Assembly (NCBI GenBank): GCA_016929735.1
Contig: JAFGID010000301.1
Coordinates: 1 to 43,014 of the forward strand
Direction of reading: 5' to 3'
Source: Ignavibacteriales bacterium
GTDB lineage: Bacteria > Bacteroidota > Ignavibacteria > Ignavibacteriales > Melioribacteraceae
Length of the DNA: 43,014 nt
Both the position numbers and the translations under genes were made by a program. The notes under the pieces were generated by a model that was given only the letters and a program-made list of their open reading frames with translations, searched no databases and had not been told where the DNA came from. Shown in pieces: positions 25,766 to 34,199 of the stretch. How positions within the stretch are numbered: the stretch's first letter is position 1; every line of letters begins with the position of its first letter.

Positions 25766-26437
25766 TTATGAATCTCTCTCAATTTTTTTAATGAATTTTG
25801 CTGGAACTCCAGCCCAGATTTCGTATGGGGGAACACTTTTTGTAACTAAACTTCCTGTACCAATTACAGACCCTTCACCAATAGTTACTCCACGTCTGAT
25901 AATACTCATTCCACCAATGAAAGCATTTTTTCCGATTACTATCGGAGCATTAGATATATTTCCGGATTTAGTAATTCTGTTAAAAGTATTGGTTTGATGA
26001 AAATCATTATCCATTAATAAACACCCACCTCCAATCATTGCGCCTTCACAAATTGTAATCGAGTTAAAGCAGTGTACAGCAGTATTTGTCATACCTGAAC
26101 CATCTTTCATAATAAAAGTTCCTTGAGCTCCTATTCTTAAAATAGTACCTTGATTTCCACCGCCTACATAATAATGAACTGAGTTAATTCTAACATTATC
26201 TTCAATAATTATCCGTCCATAATTGTTTAATACGAGAGACCCATGTAATTTGAAATTTCTACCGATAGAAGCTCCCCATAAAATCAGTTTTATTTTACCA
26301 TATAAGGTAGTAAAAGCATAAAATATTCTCTCTAATTTATTAACAATAAATATAAGAATTGCTTGGGTTAAAGAAATTGGATATTCACTTTTAGCTCTTT
26401 CATTAAATCTTCGTAAGTAATAAAATATACTTTTCAT
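25766..26437 (-). CDS. Left-handed beta-helix acyltransferase
   Basis: A 223-residue protein. After a 60-residue mostly helical, basic start, hexapeptide repeats run from about residue 65: GRIIIEDNVRINSVHYYVGG, TFIMKDGSGMTNTAVHCFNS, ITICEGAMIGGGCLLMDNDF, and GKNAFIGGMSIIRRGVTIGE. The HQTNTFNR turn and the end GVPAKFIKKIERDS are typical of sugar O-acetyltransferases. It probably acetylates a sugar in the repeat unit. It lies 30 bases after the GT2 gene. Confidence 0.82.
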   Translation of the reverse strand: MKSIFYYLRRFNERAKSEYPISLTQAILIFIVNKLERIFYAFTTLYGKIKLILWGASIGRNFKLHGSLVLNNYGRIIIEDNVRINSVHYYVGGGNQGTILRIGAQGTFIMKDGSGMTNTAVHCFNSITICEGAMIGGGCLLMDNDFHQTNTFNRITKSGNISNAPIVIGKNAFIGGMSIIRRGVTIGEGSVIGTGSLVTKSVPPYEIWAGVPAKFIKKIERDS

Positions 26438-26468
26438 ATAATTTCCTGACTATTAATGTTCCTATTCC

Positions 26469-27458
26469 TTAGCTTTTATAATCCAATAATCTGAATAATA
26501 TTTTTTTTGGACGGAGATATCTAAGAATGGGAAAAGTATAATATAATGAATTTTTCTTTCTTAATGCTAACAATTGCCTTATTTTTCTGTTAATCTGCTC
26601 AGCATACTTTCCTTTTGAATAATTATCAATAATTTTAAGTAATTCTATCCTCTTATCTATAATGAAATGTCTGTTGTAATTTAGTCCGGGTTTTTTAAAA
26701 CTTTTGTTGCGAATTATTTTATGATCTCTCGTATATACAGACATAACATCAGTCAAATACTTTATTGGTCCCTGTAAAGACATCAGTATAGATAAAAATA
26801 GATCCCCATTATAAATTTGGTGTTTTCTCGATAATTCAAAAAAATTTGCCCTGTCTAACATCTCTCTTCTTAAAACAATAGAGGCTGTTGCAAAGCTCCA
26901 TTTTTCAATTAAATCTTCTGTGGTGATTACGCTTTTTTGATCAGCTTGATTAAAAAAATAATCTATATACTGATTATCCGTAAAATGAACAATAGCATTA
27001 TGCACACACATACTATACTCAAGATTCGCTTCCAGAAAATCAACCTGCTTCTGTAATTTGTAAGGGTCTGTCCATTGATCGTCACCTTCGCAAATAGCTT
27101 CGTATTTACCGCGACGAGCAGGTGGTTTAATCCAATTTGCAGTTTTGGGTTTCTTCATATACTGATTTTCAATTTGATATGTGGGAACAAACAACTGCGG
27201 ATATTTCTCGGCATACTCACGAATAATATTCGCCGTATTATCCGTTGATGCATCGTCATGTATCCATATTTCCACAGGGAAAGTCGTCTTCTGCATTAAA
27301 AAACCTTCGATTGCTGACCGGATATACTTCTCATGATTATACGTAATACACTTTATGCTTACTAATGGTACAATTCCCTGATCCCAAATCTGCTCAATTA
27401 TCGGGACTGGTCCTGATAAAACTTTAAAGTTATATTTCAGATTTTCTATTCTTGTCAT
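26469..27458 (-). CDS. Glycosyltransferase family 2
   Basis: A 329-residue GT-A enzyme when started at the ATG at 27458, which has GGAG seven bases upstream; a longer in-frame start gives 22 extra residues with no support. It has LVSIKCITYNHEKYIRSAIE, the nucleotide-binding WIHDDASTDNTANIIREYAE, and a metal site in ICEGDDQWTDPYKLQKQVDF. It transfers one sugar with inversion at the cytoplasmic membrane face. Upstream lies the relic of a flippase, so this gene may once have stood next to a different wzx. Confidence 0.9.
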   Translation of the reverse strand: MTRIENLKYNFKVLSGPVPIIEQIWDQGIVPLVSIKCITYNHEKYIRSAIEGFLMQKTTFPVEIWIHDDASTDNTANIIREYAEKYPQLFVPTYQIENQYMKKPKTANWIKPPARRGKYEAICEGDDQWTDPYKLQKQVDFLEANLEYSMCVHNAIVHFTDNQYIDYFFNQADQKSVITTEDLIEKWSFATASIVLRREMLDRANFFELSRKHQIYNGDLFLSILMSLQGPIKYLTDVMSVYTRDHKIIRNKSFKKPGLNYNRHFIIDKRIELLKIIDNYSKGKYAEQINRKIRQLLALRKKNSLYYTFPILRYLRPKKILFRLLDYKS

Positions 27459-27539
27459 TAATTCTCCAATATGCAAGCTTAATCGATCCGGTGATATCTT
27501 TGATATCATTAATCGAATAAACAAATTTCTTGAAACGAA

Positions 27540-27999
27540 CTATACCGAGATAAGGGTGGCAGTAAAAGCAGCTTTTTCTAGATTTTTAAAATCTAACTTA
27601 ACAGAAAGCCTGCTTCTTTTTAACTAAGTAGAATTATAAAAATCAGATTAATCCAAAAGCAGGAATAATCTGCGCTAAAAGAGGATCATAAAAAAAATCA
27701 GCAAACCAATGGCGTGCTGAAGTTAATCCCAGCCAGTAAAGAACAGAACAAATATATTAAATAATATACAGTTGTAAAATCTACATCTGTCCAGTCTTTT
27801 TTCAGGTTGATTTCTGCCGCCAACTAATAAAAACTTGAGAAACCGCTAAAAACACAGCAATCAAACCCGTTATACCATTTGCTTCAGGTATAAGAAAATG
27901 AGCTGGAATTATATTATAAAAAATTTTCTCATTCCTTGAACAGAAATCTGCTCTATCGCATTTCACTTTAACCCATTGACAGTTTTTTTTAAAAACTAC
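27540..27999 (-). pseudogene. Relic of a Wzx-type flippase gene with several frame breaks
   Basis: Three pieces of a polysaccharide transporter can be read in changing frames. From about 27999 to 27802 comes a frame ending IPEANGITGLIAVFLAVSQV then FISWRQKST and TGA. Then KKDWTDVDFTTVYYLIYLF runs from 27802 to about 27745. Then YWLGLTSARHWFADFFYDPL and LAQIIPAFGLI end at 27643. RLSVKLDFKNLEKAAFTATL follows near 27610 and ends in a TAG at 27540. In order and spacing these match the first third of MOP-family flippases. Frameshifts and stops separate them and the remaining two thirds of the gene is missing. Confidence 0.75.
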
Positions 28000-28076
28000 T
28001 CAATTCCCGCAGATATTGCCTTTTCTCAAAATCTCTAACTATAGGGGCAGATACATAGCAACAGCTATTTATATAA

Positions 28077-29021
28077 TCAGTTATCGTCAGTATTTCTTAC
28101 CTTTTTTTCAATCTCTTTAAACAAATCATCACATTCTTCATCCCACTTAATGAATACTTTTAACTTATCATGTTTGTAATAATTAATACTGAATGTTGAC
28201 CAGGCTGCTTTCAAGGATCCGATTAAATTCCTGTTATTTTTTTTCCAATGTCTTTTGTGCCCAATTTTGACATTTTTGTCTTTTTGTCTTACATTTTCTT
28301 TTTTCCAGAGAACTGATAAGATGTCAAAATCCAAATGTAAAAGAAACTTAAATGAATCTATCTGATCTTTATTATTTCTTAGAAAAAACTCTTCATAATT
28401 AAATTGAAAGATATTTTTTTTATCAAAATGATTTAGTAAAACTTTAAGAAGTTCGTCTTTAAAAAAATATTTCCCGTTAAGCTGCATATATTCTAAGTTT
28501 AACATGGAATTTAAATAACTCTTTAAAGAACAAAGTGGTTTGGCTTTCATCATAAAAGGATAAAGCTGTGCATAAGAACTATGCATAAGCTCTTTTGGAT
28601 TCCTATCAAACAACATCAGCTTAATATTATAATTATATTCTTTCCCAAATTTAGCTAACCGACTGAAAACCAACTGTGGATCAGCGGTCATAACGGCTAC
28701 AGAATAATTGATCGGCATTAAAATTAGACCTAGAAAAGGTTCAAACGATAAAAATAATGGGATTTCGCTATCGATATTCTTATATCTGCGTACTTCTTCC
28801 TCTTTGATCACATCATCAAAACATTTAAAAGCCTTAATCAGATCTTCTTCAGGACCATAGGCGAGCCAGGCGATAAAATTCAGATATCGCTTCAGACTCA
28901 TATCACTAAGTTCATCATCCTTGCCTAAATATCTATAACTGTTCAGATGGGGGTAAACATTTTTTTGCAGAAAAGTTGTGGCGGTTTTAGGATAACCTAT
29001 ATGGATTAATAAATCTCTCAT
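28077..29021 (-). CDS. Sulfotransferase-like protein
   Basis: A 314-residue protein. It begins RDLLIHIGYPKTATTFLQ, the phosphosulfate-binding loop of PAPS-dependent sulfotransferases, and has KLMLFDRNPKELMHSSYAQL, matching the second PAPS-contact region (Arg then Ser). It is clearly related to the protein at 29931-30869, with the same order of motifs and similar length. The expected role is sulfation of a sugar hydroxyl or another small acceptor. No PAPS synthesis gene is present in the window. It follows the acyl module across a repeat-filled gap. Confidence 0.72.
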   Translation of the reverse strand: MRDLLIHIGYPKTATTFLQKNVYPHLNSYRYLGKDDELSDMSLKRYLNFIAWLAYGPEEDLIKAFKCFDDVIKEEEVRRYKNIDSEIPLFLSFEPFLGLILMPINYSVAVMTADPQLVFSRLAKFGKEYNYNIKLMLFDRNPKELMHSSYAQLYPFMMKAKPLCSLKSYLNSMLNLEYMQLNGKYFFKDELLKVLLNHFDKKNIFQFNYEEFFLRNNKDQIDSFKFLLHLDFDILSVLWKKENVRQKDKNVKIGHKRHWKKNNRNLIGSLKAAWSTFSINYYKHDKLKVFIKWDEECDDLFKEIEKKVRNTDDN

Positions 29022-29174
29022 TTTAAGAATTTAAACCTCCATTTTTTGAGTTAATGAAGTATTTTACTGGTTTTTAACCTTATCGATATCGCGAAAAAAT
29101 CCTTATGATAAACCTAATTTATCATAAAAGAAGCCATGTTTTAGGAAAAAACACAAGCGGATGATTGAAACATG

Positions 29175-29300
29175 AACACCTCAGTCCCCCTTGATCATCC
29201 TTTGCTGAAGCTACGGATGACAGGCGAGGGGATAAGACAATGCTCCCCTTCGGAAGGGGAGATGTCCGACGCAGAAGGACAGCTGGGTTTTTAATCATAT
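29175..29300. repeat. Dispersed repeat, copy A
   Basis: It contains the hairpin CTCCCCTTCGGAAGGGGAG (29243-29261), then GATGTCCGAC, and ends GGACAGCTGGGTTTTTA. It is GC-rich compared with its surroundings and non-coding, and looks like a small mobile or MITE-like element. Confidence 0.7.
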
Positions 29301-29344
29301 TAAACATCCGTGTATTGGAAAATTACATAGGGAGATGATTAATT

Positions 29345-29478
29345 GCTAAACCCCCTTTCATTCCCCCTTACCAAGGGGGACAAAGTAATGCTCGCCTGCC
29401 TGCACTACCGAATCCGGCAGCTGCTGGAAATGGCGTGTCAGGGGAGATGTCCGGCAAACGATGGACAGAGGGGTTTAT
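29345..29478. repeat. Dispersed repeat, copy B
   Basis: It contains the hairpin TCCCCCTTACCAAGGGGGA (29362-29380), then GGGGAGATGTCCGGC, and ends GGACAGAGGGGTTTA. It shares its right part with copy A but differs inside. Confidence 0.7.
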
Positions 29479-29615
29479 TATAATAAAGGAAATTTAATCA
29501 CATGAAAAAAGTCTATTATGTATTCTCAGCGACACAATAAGGATAATATCAATCCGGTTTTAAAGAATCAATATCTGATTTATCAAAACGCAACCGAATA
29601 TTATATTGTGAAATC

Positions 29616-29834
29616 TTATTCCATCAATTTCAATATGTCTTTAATTTTAACTAACCCGTTAATTTGTTCTCCAGTGACCTTTTTCCCGAAATCATCATCC
29701 AGCAAGACAATTAAGGATAGTTTGGACATTGAATCCCATTCTTCAATATCATCCAACAAAGTATCTTCTGATAATGTTCCTTCATCAAGTTCGAACATCT
29801 CTTCCAGTTTTTCCAATTTTTCTTTTGCTTCCAT
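29616..29834 (-). CDS. Acyl carrier protein
   Basis: A 72-residue acidic protein when started at the ATG at 29834; a TTG six bases upstream is less likely. EEWDSMSKLSLIVLLDDDFG holds the Asp-Ser-Met variant of the phosphopantetheine site (D-S-L in most ACPs), and the C-terminal helix is KIKDILKLME. It should carry acyl intermediates on a phosphopantetheine arm. It lies between two sulfotransferase-like genes and downstream of a KAS III, so it probably serves this locus rather than general fatty-acid synthesis. Confidence 0.88.
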   Translation of the reverse strand: MEAKEKLEKLEEMFELDEGTLSEDTLLDDIEEWDSMSKLSLIVLLDDDFGKKVTGEQINGLVKIKDILKLME

Positions 29835-29930
29835 TCTCAAATTCCTTTAATTTTTTTTCTTAATACTATTTATTTTTTTATTTTAAGATTAAAAATATGC
29901 AGAACTCTAACTTTTCCAAATAAAAAATTC

Positions 29931-30869
29931 TCAAGATCCAAAATAGTCTTCTATTTGCTGTAATAATTTTTCTGATTCTTCATCTCTTTTAACGATAATT
30001 TTTTGTCTTTCTGATGAAAAAAAATGATATCGAAAAGCCTGACAAGCCAGCTTCAAAGCCTGGAAGAAACTTTTTTTATCTTCCCACCAGGGTTTTGGAT
30101 GAGCATATTTTGATTTTGGATCCAAAGTTCTTTGATTTTCGGTAATATTCACAGTAAATGTTGACAATCTCTGATTGAAAATCGGTTCAAAAAATTCATT
30201 GAATGATTTATCATTAGAAAATAACATCTCAAAATCAGAAACATTTATATCTTCTTCAGGGAAATAACTGGCTATAATGTTCTGCAGCTTATTATTGAAC
30301 AATAAAGTTGTATTGAATTGATCTAATTCGCCGAATCTGAGAATTTGTTCCAAATATTTATTCAGAGTGTTTATTTTCGGTTTATTTTTGTAATAATTAA
30401 ACAATTGAGCATATAAGCTGTGCAGAAAAGTTTTCGGATCTCTTTTAATTAAAATTATCTTAAAATGATAACCATAGAGTGAAGCAAATTCAGCTAATCG
30501 TTTGAAAGTTCTATTTGCATCAGCAGTATAATAACCGTAAGATAAATAATAAAATGGATCAAATAAAAGCCTGGTAATAGTCTCATGAGATATAAATAAT
30601 GGATAACTGGTATCAATGTTTCCGAACTGCCGCGTTTCTTCATCATTTAAAAAATCGTTAAATATCTGATAATTTTTACTGCAATATTCTTCACTGCCAA
30701 ATGATATCGTAGCAATGAACCTGTTCAAAGGACCTAAATTAGACTCTCCTCTAAGCCCATTTTTCCTTCCTAAGTATCGGATATCCTTAAGCTTAGAGAA
30801 ATAATGCCTTTGCAAGGTAGTTGAGCCTGCCTTAGGATAACCAATATGCAAATAAACTATTCTATTCAT
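29931..30869 (-). CDS. Sulfotransferase-like protein, paralogue of 28077-29021
   Basis: A 312-residue protein with VYLHIGYPKAGSTTLQ at the N-terminus (5'-phosphosulfate loop) and KIILIKRDPKTFLHSLYAQL (3'-phosphate contact region). The middle segments (an R-Y-L-G block near residue 30, then NIDTSYPLFIS) line up with the other sulfotransferase-like protein, so the two arose by duplication. Putative acceptors are sugar hydroxyls or the acyl group made by neighbouring genes. Function beyond the family is unknown. Confidence 0.72.
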   Translation of the reverse strand: MNRIVYLHIGYPKAGSTTLQRHYFSKLKDIRYLGRKNGLRGESNLGPLNRFIATISFGSEEYCSKNYQIFNDFLNDEETRQFGNIDTSYPLFISHETITRLLFDPFYYLSYGYYTADANRTFKRLAEFASLYGYHFKIILIKRDPKTFLHSLYAQLFNYYKNKPKINTLNKYLEQILRFGELDQFNTTLLFNNKLQNIIASYFPEEDINVSDFEMLFSNDKSFNEFFEPIFNQRLSTFTVNITENQRTLDPKSKYAHPKPWWEDKKSFFQALKLACQAFRYHFFSSERQKIIVKRDEESEKLLQQIEDYFGS

Positions 30870-30943
30870 AGTATTTAGTCATGCAGATACCGTATTATAT
30901 TATTTCTTCTTTGCTGCCATTTTCATTCTTTGTTTACCTTGTT

Positions 30944-32011
30944 TTACAAATCTGTTTCGTTTTCGTACCCATCTAAGAAATAATCATCATTTTTTACAAG
31001 AGGATAAATATCCTTAATATTGATATCAGCTGAGATCAAGCTCCAGGATAAGCCCACACCAAAACCACACATCAAAGTTTTTATGTTACGATCTTCGTTT
31101 AAATCTCCATATTCTTTGATCAAAGAAATTGGAATAGAGGCAGAACTTGTATTACCAAAAGTGTCTATTGAAATTGGAACTTTATCCATTGGGAATTTAG
31201 TTTTCTTAGCAATCTGTTTTAAGATAAAAAGGTTTGCCTGATGCATTACAAGAGAATCGTAATCATCAGGAGTCAGTCCTTTTAATTTCATATAATCTTT
31301 CAGCATTTTGGGGACTTCGGAAATCGTAAAATTAAAGACATCAATATCATTCATCAGGGAAACACCTTTCCCATCTGGGTTCCGATAACCTGTAAAAGGC
31401 TTAATAATGGCTTTGAAGCCACTGCCATCAGTACAAGATACTGAATCGATATAACTTTCTTCATCGGTTTTCTCAAGTAATGTAGCTGATCCGGCATCAC
31501 CAAAAAGCATGCGGAAAGCATTGGCAGTCTTAGTTTTAATTTTACGAGATTTTTCTTTTGCTGAGGTATCTCCTGCAAGTAAAAGGGCTTTAGCAATATT
31601 AGAAGAATTCATCAAGCTCGCCACGATATTTAAGCCATAAGTATAGCCCGAGCAACCGAGATTGACATCAAAAGCCATACACTCTTTAGAAAGACCCAAT
31701 CTATACTGTAAAACACACGCTGTTGAAGGAACTGCATAGTCCGGAGATTGAGTTACATAAACAATTGCTCCGATCGATTCCAATTCTATATTTTTTTTTT
31801 CGAGTAATTCTCTGGCAGCAGCAAAAGCCAGGTCGGAGGTAGTCTGGAAATCATTTACATTATATCTGCCTTTAACTCCGGTCATGTTACTGAATTTTTC
31901 TACTGTTTCCCTGTTATCATCGTTTATAAAGTTTTCAATAGATGTCCAATTGCTGGGAACAGCACCGACAATTGCCGATATCTTAATTTTTTTAAATTCG
32001 CTTAATATCAT
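30944..32011 (-). CDS. 3-oxoacyl-ACP synthase III (FabH-like), catalytic residues intact
   Basis: A 355-residue condensing enzyme. The three KAS III residues are all present: Cys 120 in AFDVNLGCSGYTYGLN, His 257 in LVMHQANLFILKQI, and Asn 287 in SIDTFGNTSSASIP. It condenses an acyl thioester with malonyl-ACP to make a 3-oxoacyl-ACP. It is a close paralogue of the enzyme at 35571-36680 and lies 19 bases after an SDR gene. A T10 tract (31791-31800) falls in the coding region. It belongs to the acyl-building set of the locus. Confidence 0.92.
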   Translation of the reverse strand: MILSEFKKIKISAIVGAVPSNWTSIENFINDDNRETVEKFSNMTGVKGRYNVNDFQTTSDLAFAAARELLEKKNIELESIGAIVYVTQSPDYAVPSTACVLQYRLGLSKECMAFDVNLGCSGYTYGLNIVASLMNSSNIAKALLLAGDTSAKEKSRKIKTKTANAFRMLFGDAGSATLLEKTDEESYIDSVSCTDGSGFKAIIKPFTGYRNPDGKGVSLMNDIDVFNFTISEVPKMLKDYMKLKGLTPDDYDSLVMHQANLFILKQIAKKTKFPMDKVPISIDTFGNTSSASIPISLIKEYGDLNEDRNIKTLMCGFGVGLSWSLISADINIKDIYPLVKNDDYFLDGYENETDL

Positions 32012-32029
32012 AAAAATACTCCTTAAAAA

Positions 32030-32785
32030 TCATGAAGATGTGTAACCACCGTCAACGGGTAACTGAGTTCCCGTGACAAATGCTGAAGCATCACTGAGTA
32101 AAAATGCAACAGCATTGGCTACATCTGTTGTTTCACCAATTCCTAAATACTGTCTTTTCAAGATTGTTTCTTCTCCAACACCGGATTTTCTGGAATAAGA
32201 TCTATACATTTCTGTATTGATCATACTGGGCAATATTGTGTTTACTCTGATCTTCTTACCAGATAGCTCTTTAGCTAAACAACGCATAGATCCATCCATA
32301 GCAGCTTTAGAAGCAGCATAAGCTGTCTGAGCGGCATTCCCTTTTATTGATGCAATAGATGACAGCCCAACAATACTTAATCCCGGATTATAATTACCCT
32401 TCTTGGAAATAATTCGTATCAATTCAAAAAAAGCGTAGAAATTGATCAGCATTACTTCATGTACGCGATCAAATTTATACATTGCCAGAGGTCTGTTTGT
32501 TGAAACACCGGCACAATATGCTAAACCGTCCAAACCATTATTTTCCAGAACAATTTTATTTATCAAATTCTCAATTCCCACAATCTCAGTCAAATCAAAG
32601 CAATAATATCTATTCTCATTCCCATCGCAAAACCTGAGAGTTTCTTTTAACTTTTCCTCATTTCGGGCAACCAGAACTACTTTTGCTCCGAGTTTACTTA
32701 AATGAATTGCCGTTTCTCTGCCGATACCGGATGAGGCTCCGGTAACTAAGATCAGTTTTCCTGTTAAATCCATAGGGTTAATCAT
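32030..32785 (-). CDS. SDR oxidoreductase, FabG-like
   Basis: A 251-residue short-chain dehydrogenase when started at the ATG at 32785, which has GAGGAG five bases upstream and overlaps the acyl-ligase stop. It has LILVTGASSGIGRETAIHL for NAD(P) binding, the active site SIVGLSSIASIKG then AYAASKAAM (Ser, Tyr-x3-Lys), and ends FVTGTQLPVDGGYTSS, as FabG proteins do. It probably reduces a 3-oxoacyl-ACP to 3-hydroxyacyl-ACP, or oxidises or reduces a related acyl group. Confidence 0.9.
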   Translation of the reverse strand: MINPMDLTGKLILVTGASSGIGRETAIHLSKLGAKVVLVARNEEKLKETLRFCDGNENRYYCFDLTEIVGIENLINKIVLENNGLDGLAYCAGVSTNRPLAMYKFDRVHEVMLINFYAFFELIRIISKKGNYNPGLSIVGLSSIASIKGNAAQTAYAASKAAMDGSMRCLAKELSGKKIRVNTILPSMINTEMYRSYSRKSGVGEETILKRQYLGIGETTDVANAVAFLLSDASAFVTGTQLPVDGGYTSS

Positions 32786-34185
32786 CCACACTCCTCAAGA
32801 TCATTGTATAGAATTTTTCCTGTCTCATTTTTGGGAATTTCAGCAATCACTTTTATCTTAAATGCATCAGGAAAGAGATTTGTCTTTTGAATAACAAAAT
32901 CTAAAACGTCCTGAGATTTATTTTCTTCTGTAATATGAATAAACATTTTTTCATCCGTACCGGAACAGGCACACTCAATGTTGAAGTGATTTCGGATTAA
33001 ATTTTCGACTTCATCGAGACTGATTCTAAAGCCGTAGAGTTTGAGAAATCTGCTTAATCTTCCGATAATAAAGTAGTAACCTTCAGAATCTCTTTTTACT
33101 AAATCACCGGTTTTTAAAACACCCAAGCGCTCATCAGCTTTAACTAAATCTTCAGAACAGTATGCATAACCCAAAGTAACATTTTTCCCTTTATACACCA
33201 ATTCGCCTTGAGTAACTGGTTCATCAATGGTATTTCCCTCGGCATCTATTATACTCAATTCACCATTGGGGATCGCTTTACCGATACTGCCAATTTTCTT
33301 TAAAGCAAAGTCTGGCTGAAGATAAGCCATTCGAGCTGTTCCTTCAGTCTGCCCATAAGTGGCAATGAATTTCTTACCTGTGTCTCTGGCGTATTGGGCA
33401 AATTCAAAAAAAAGTTTTTCGCTTAATTTACCCCCCCCCTGAGAAAGGATCTTCAAATGAGGTAAATTCATTCTGAAAAATCGTAGTTTATGAAGGATTT
33501 CAAAACTGAAGGGAACACCAGTAAATGAGGTAGCTTCATTATCTTTGACGAAATCCCAAAACTTCTTTTCTGTTAATGCCGATTTGATAAGCAGAACTGT
33601 TGCCCCGGCATATAAATGGCTCATAACCACCGACAAACCCATTGTGTATTGGATCGGCAAGAATGCAATCGCTTTGTGATTCTCGTCTAATTCAAATAAT
33701 TCTGCCACATTTTCGGCACTGAAACTCAGGTTTTCGTAGCTATGCCTGACCAGCTTTGAACTGCCGGTAGAACCTGATGTCGGTAGCAGTAATGAGAGTT
33801 CATCATATAAGGGAGTATCCTGAAATTCTGTCTTAAATAATACATAATTGAAATATTCAAATATGTTTGCATATTTTTGGTTCAACATTTCATTATTTTG
33901 AGCCCAGATAAATTCAGGCTTATAAATATTTATCAAACGATCGAGTAATTCTGAATTTATATTAGAGCTTAAAAGCAAGGGAACAATTCTATTGGATACG
34001 GAAGCTAAAAAACCAGATAGGGCTGGCAGGCTGTTTTCTACCAATATAAAAATCAAAGTCCGTTTCTGGATTTTTGAATAGAATAAATTACGGAAAGAAA
34101 TCAATTCACCATAAGTTGCTTTATTCCCGGAGTCATCTACAACAGCTGTTTTATTTACGTTTTTATTATCAAAATTCAGAAACAT
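32782..34185 (-). CDS. AMP-forming acyl-CoA/acyl-ACP ligase (ANL superfamily)
   Basis: A 467-residue adenylating enzyme. It has the P-loop LLPTSGSTGSSKLVRHS near residue 134, FIATYGQTEGTARMAY, the hinge and ribose site LKTGDLVKRDSEGYYFIIGR, and the C-terminal catalytic lysine in IPKNETGKILYND. It activates a carboxylic acid as acyl-AMP and loads it on CoA or, more likely here, on one of the two ACPs. RfbL in the Vibrio cholerae O1 locus is a known precedent for such a ligase in O-antigen acyl synthesis. A run of nine Gs on the coding strand (33431-33439) encodes Gly 250-252 and could allow on-off switching. Confidence 0.9.
   Translation of the reverse strand: MFLNFDNKNVNKTAVVDDSGNKATYGELISFRNLFYSKIQKRTLIFILVENSLPALSGFLASVSNRIVPLLLSSNINSELLDRLINIYKPEFIWAQNNEMLNQKYANIFEYFNYVLFKTEFQDTPLYDELSLLLPTSGSTGSSKLVRHSYENLSFSAENVAELFELDENHKAIAFLPIQYTMGLSVVMSHLYAGATVLLIKSALTEKKFWDFVKDNEATSFTGVPFSFEILHKLRFFRMNLPHLKILSQGGGKLSEKLFFEFAQYARDTGKKFIATYGQTEGTARMAYLQPDFALKKIGSIGKAIPNGELSIIDAEGNTIDEPVTQGELVYKGKNVTLGYAYCSEDLVKADERLGVLKTGDLVKRDSEGYYFIIGRLSRFLKLYGFRISLDEVENLIRNHFNIECACSGTDEKMFIHITEENKSQDVLDFVIQKTNLFPDAFKIKVIAEIPKNETGKILYNDLEECG
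33431..33439 (-). repeat. G9/C9 homopolymer inside the acyl-ligase gene
   Basis: Nine consecutive Cs on the plus strand (Gs on the coding strand) encode the conserved Gly-Gly-Gly of LSQGGGKLSEK. The frame is intact here. A one-base change would truncate the protein around residue 253 of 467. This is the second nine-base G or C run in the window. Confidence 0.8.
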
Positions 34186-34199
34186 TAAAAAACCCTAAT

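Larger units (their letters stand above)
29022..29615. other. 594-base gap with two copies of a dispersed repeat
   Basis: No gene is supported here. Two elements with the same orientation fill it, at about 29175-29300 and 29345-29478. Both carry GGGGAGATGTCCG near the right end followed by GGACAG and GGGTTT, and each has an inner perfect or near-perfect hairpin. The open frame across the first copy has no protein-like character and is the repeat itself. Confidence 0.8.

Noticed and set aside
29122..29307. Open frame of 61 codons on the minus strand
   Set aside because: It is a read-through of dispersed repeat copy A, with a hairpin and low protein-like character.
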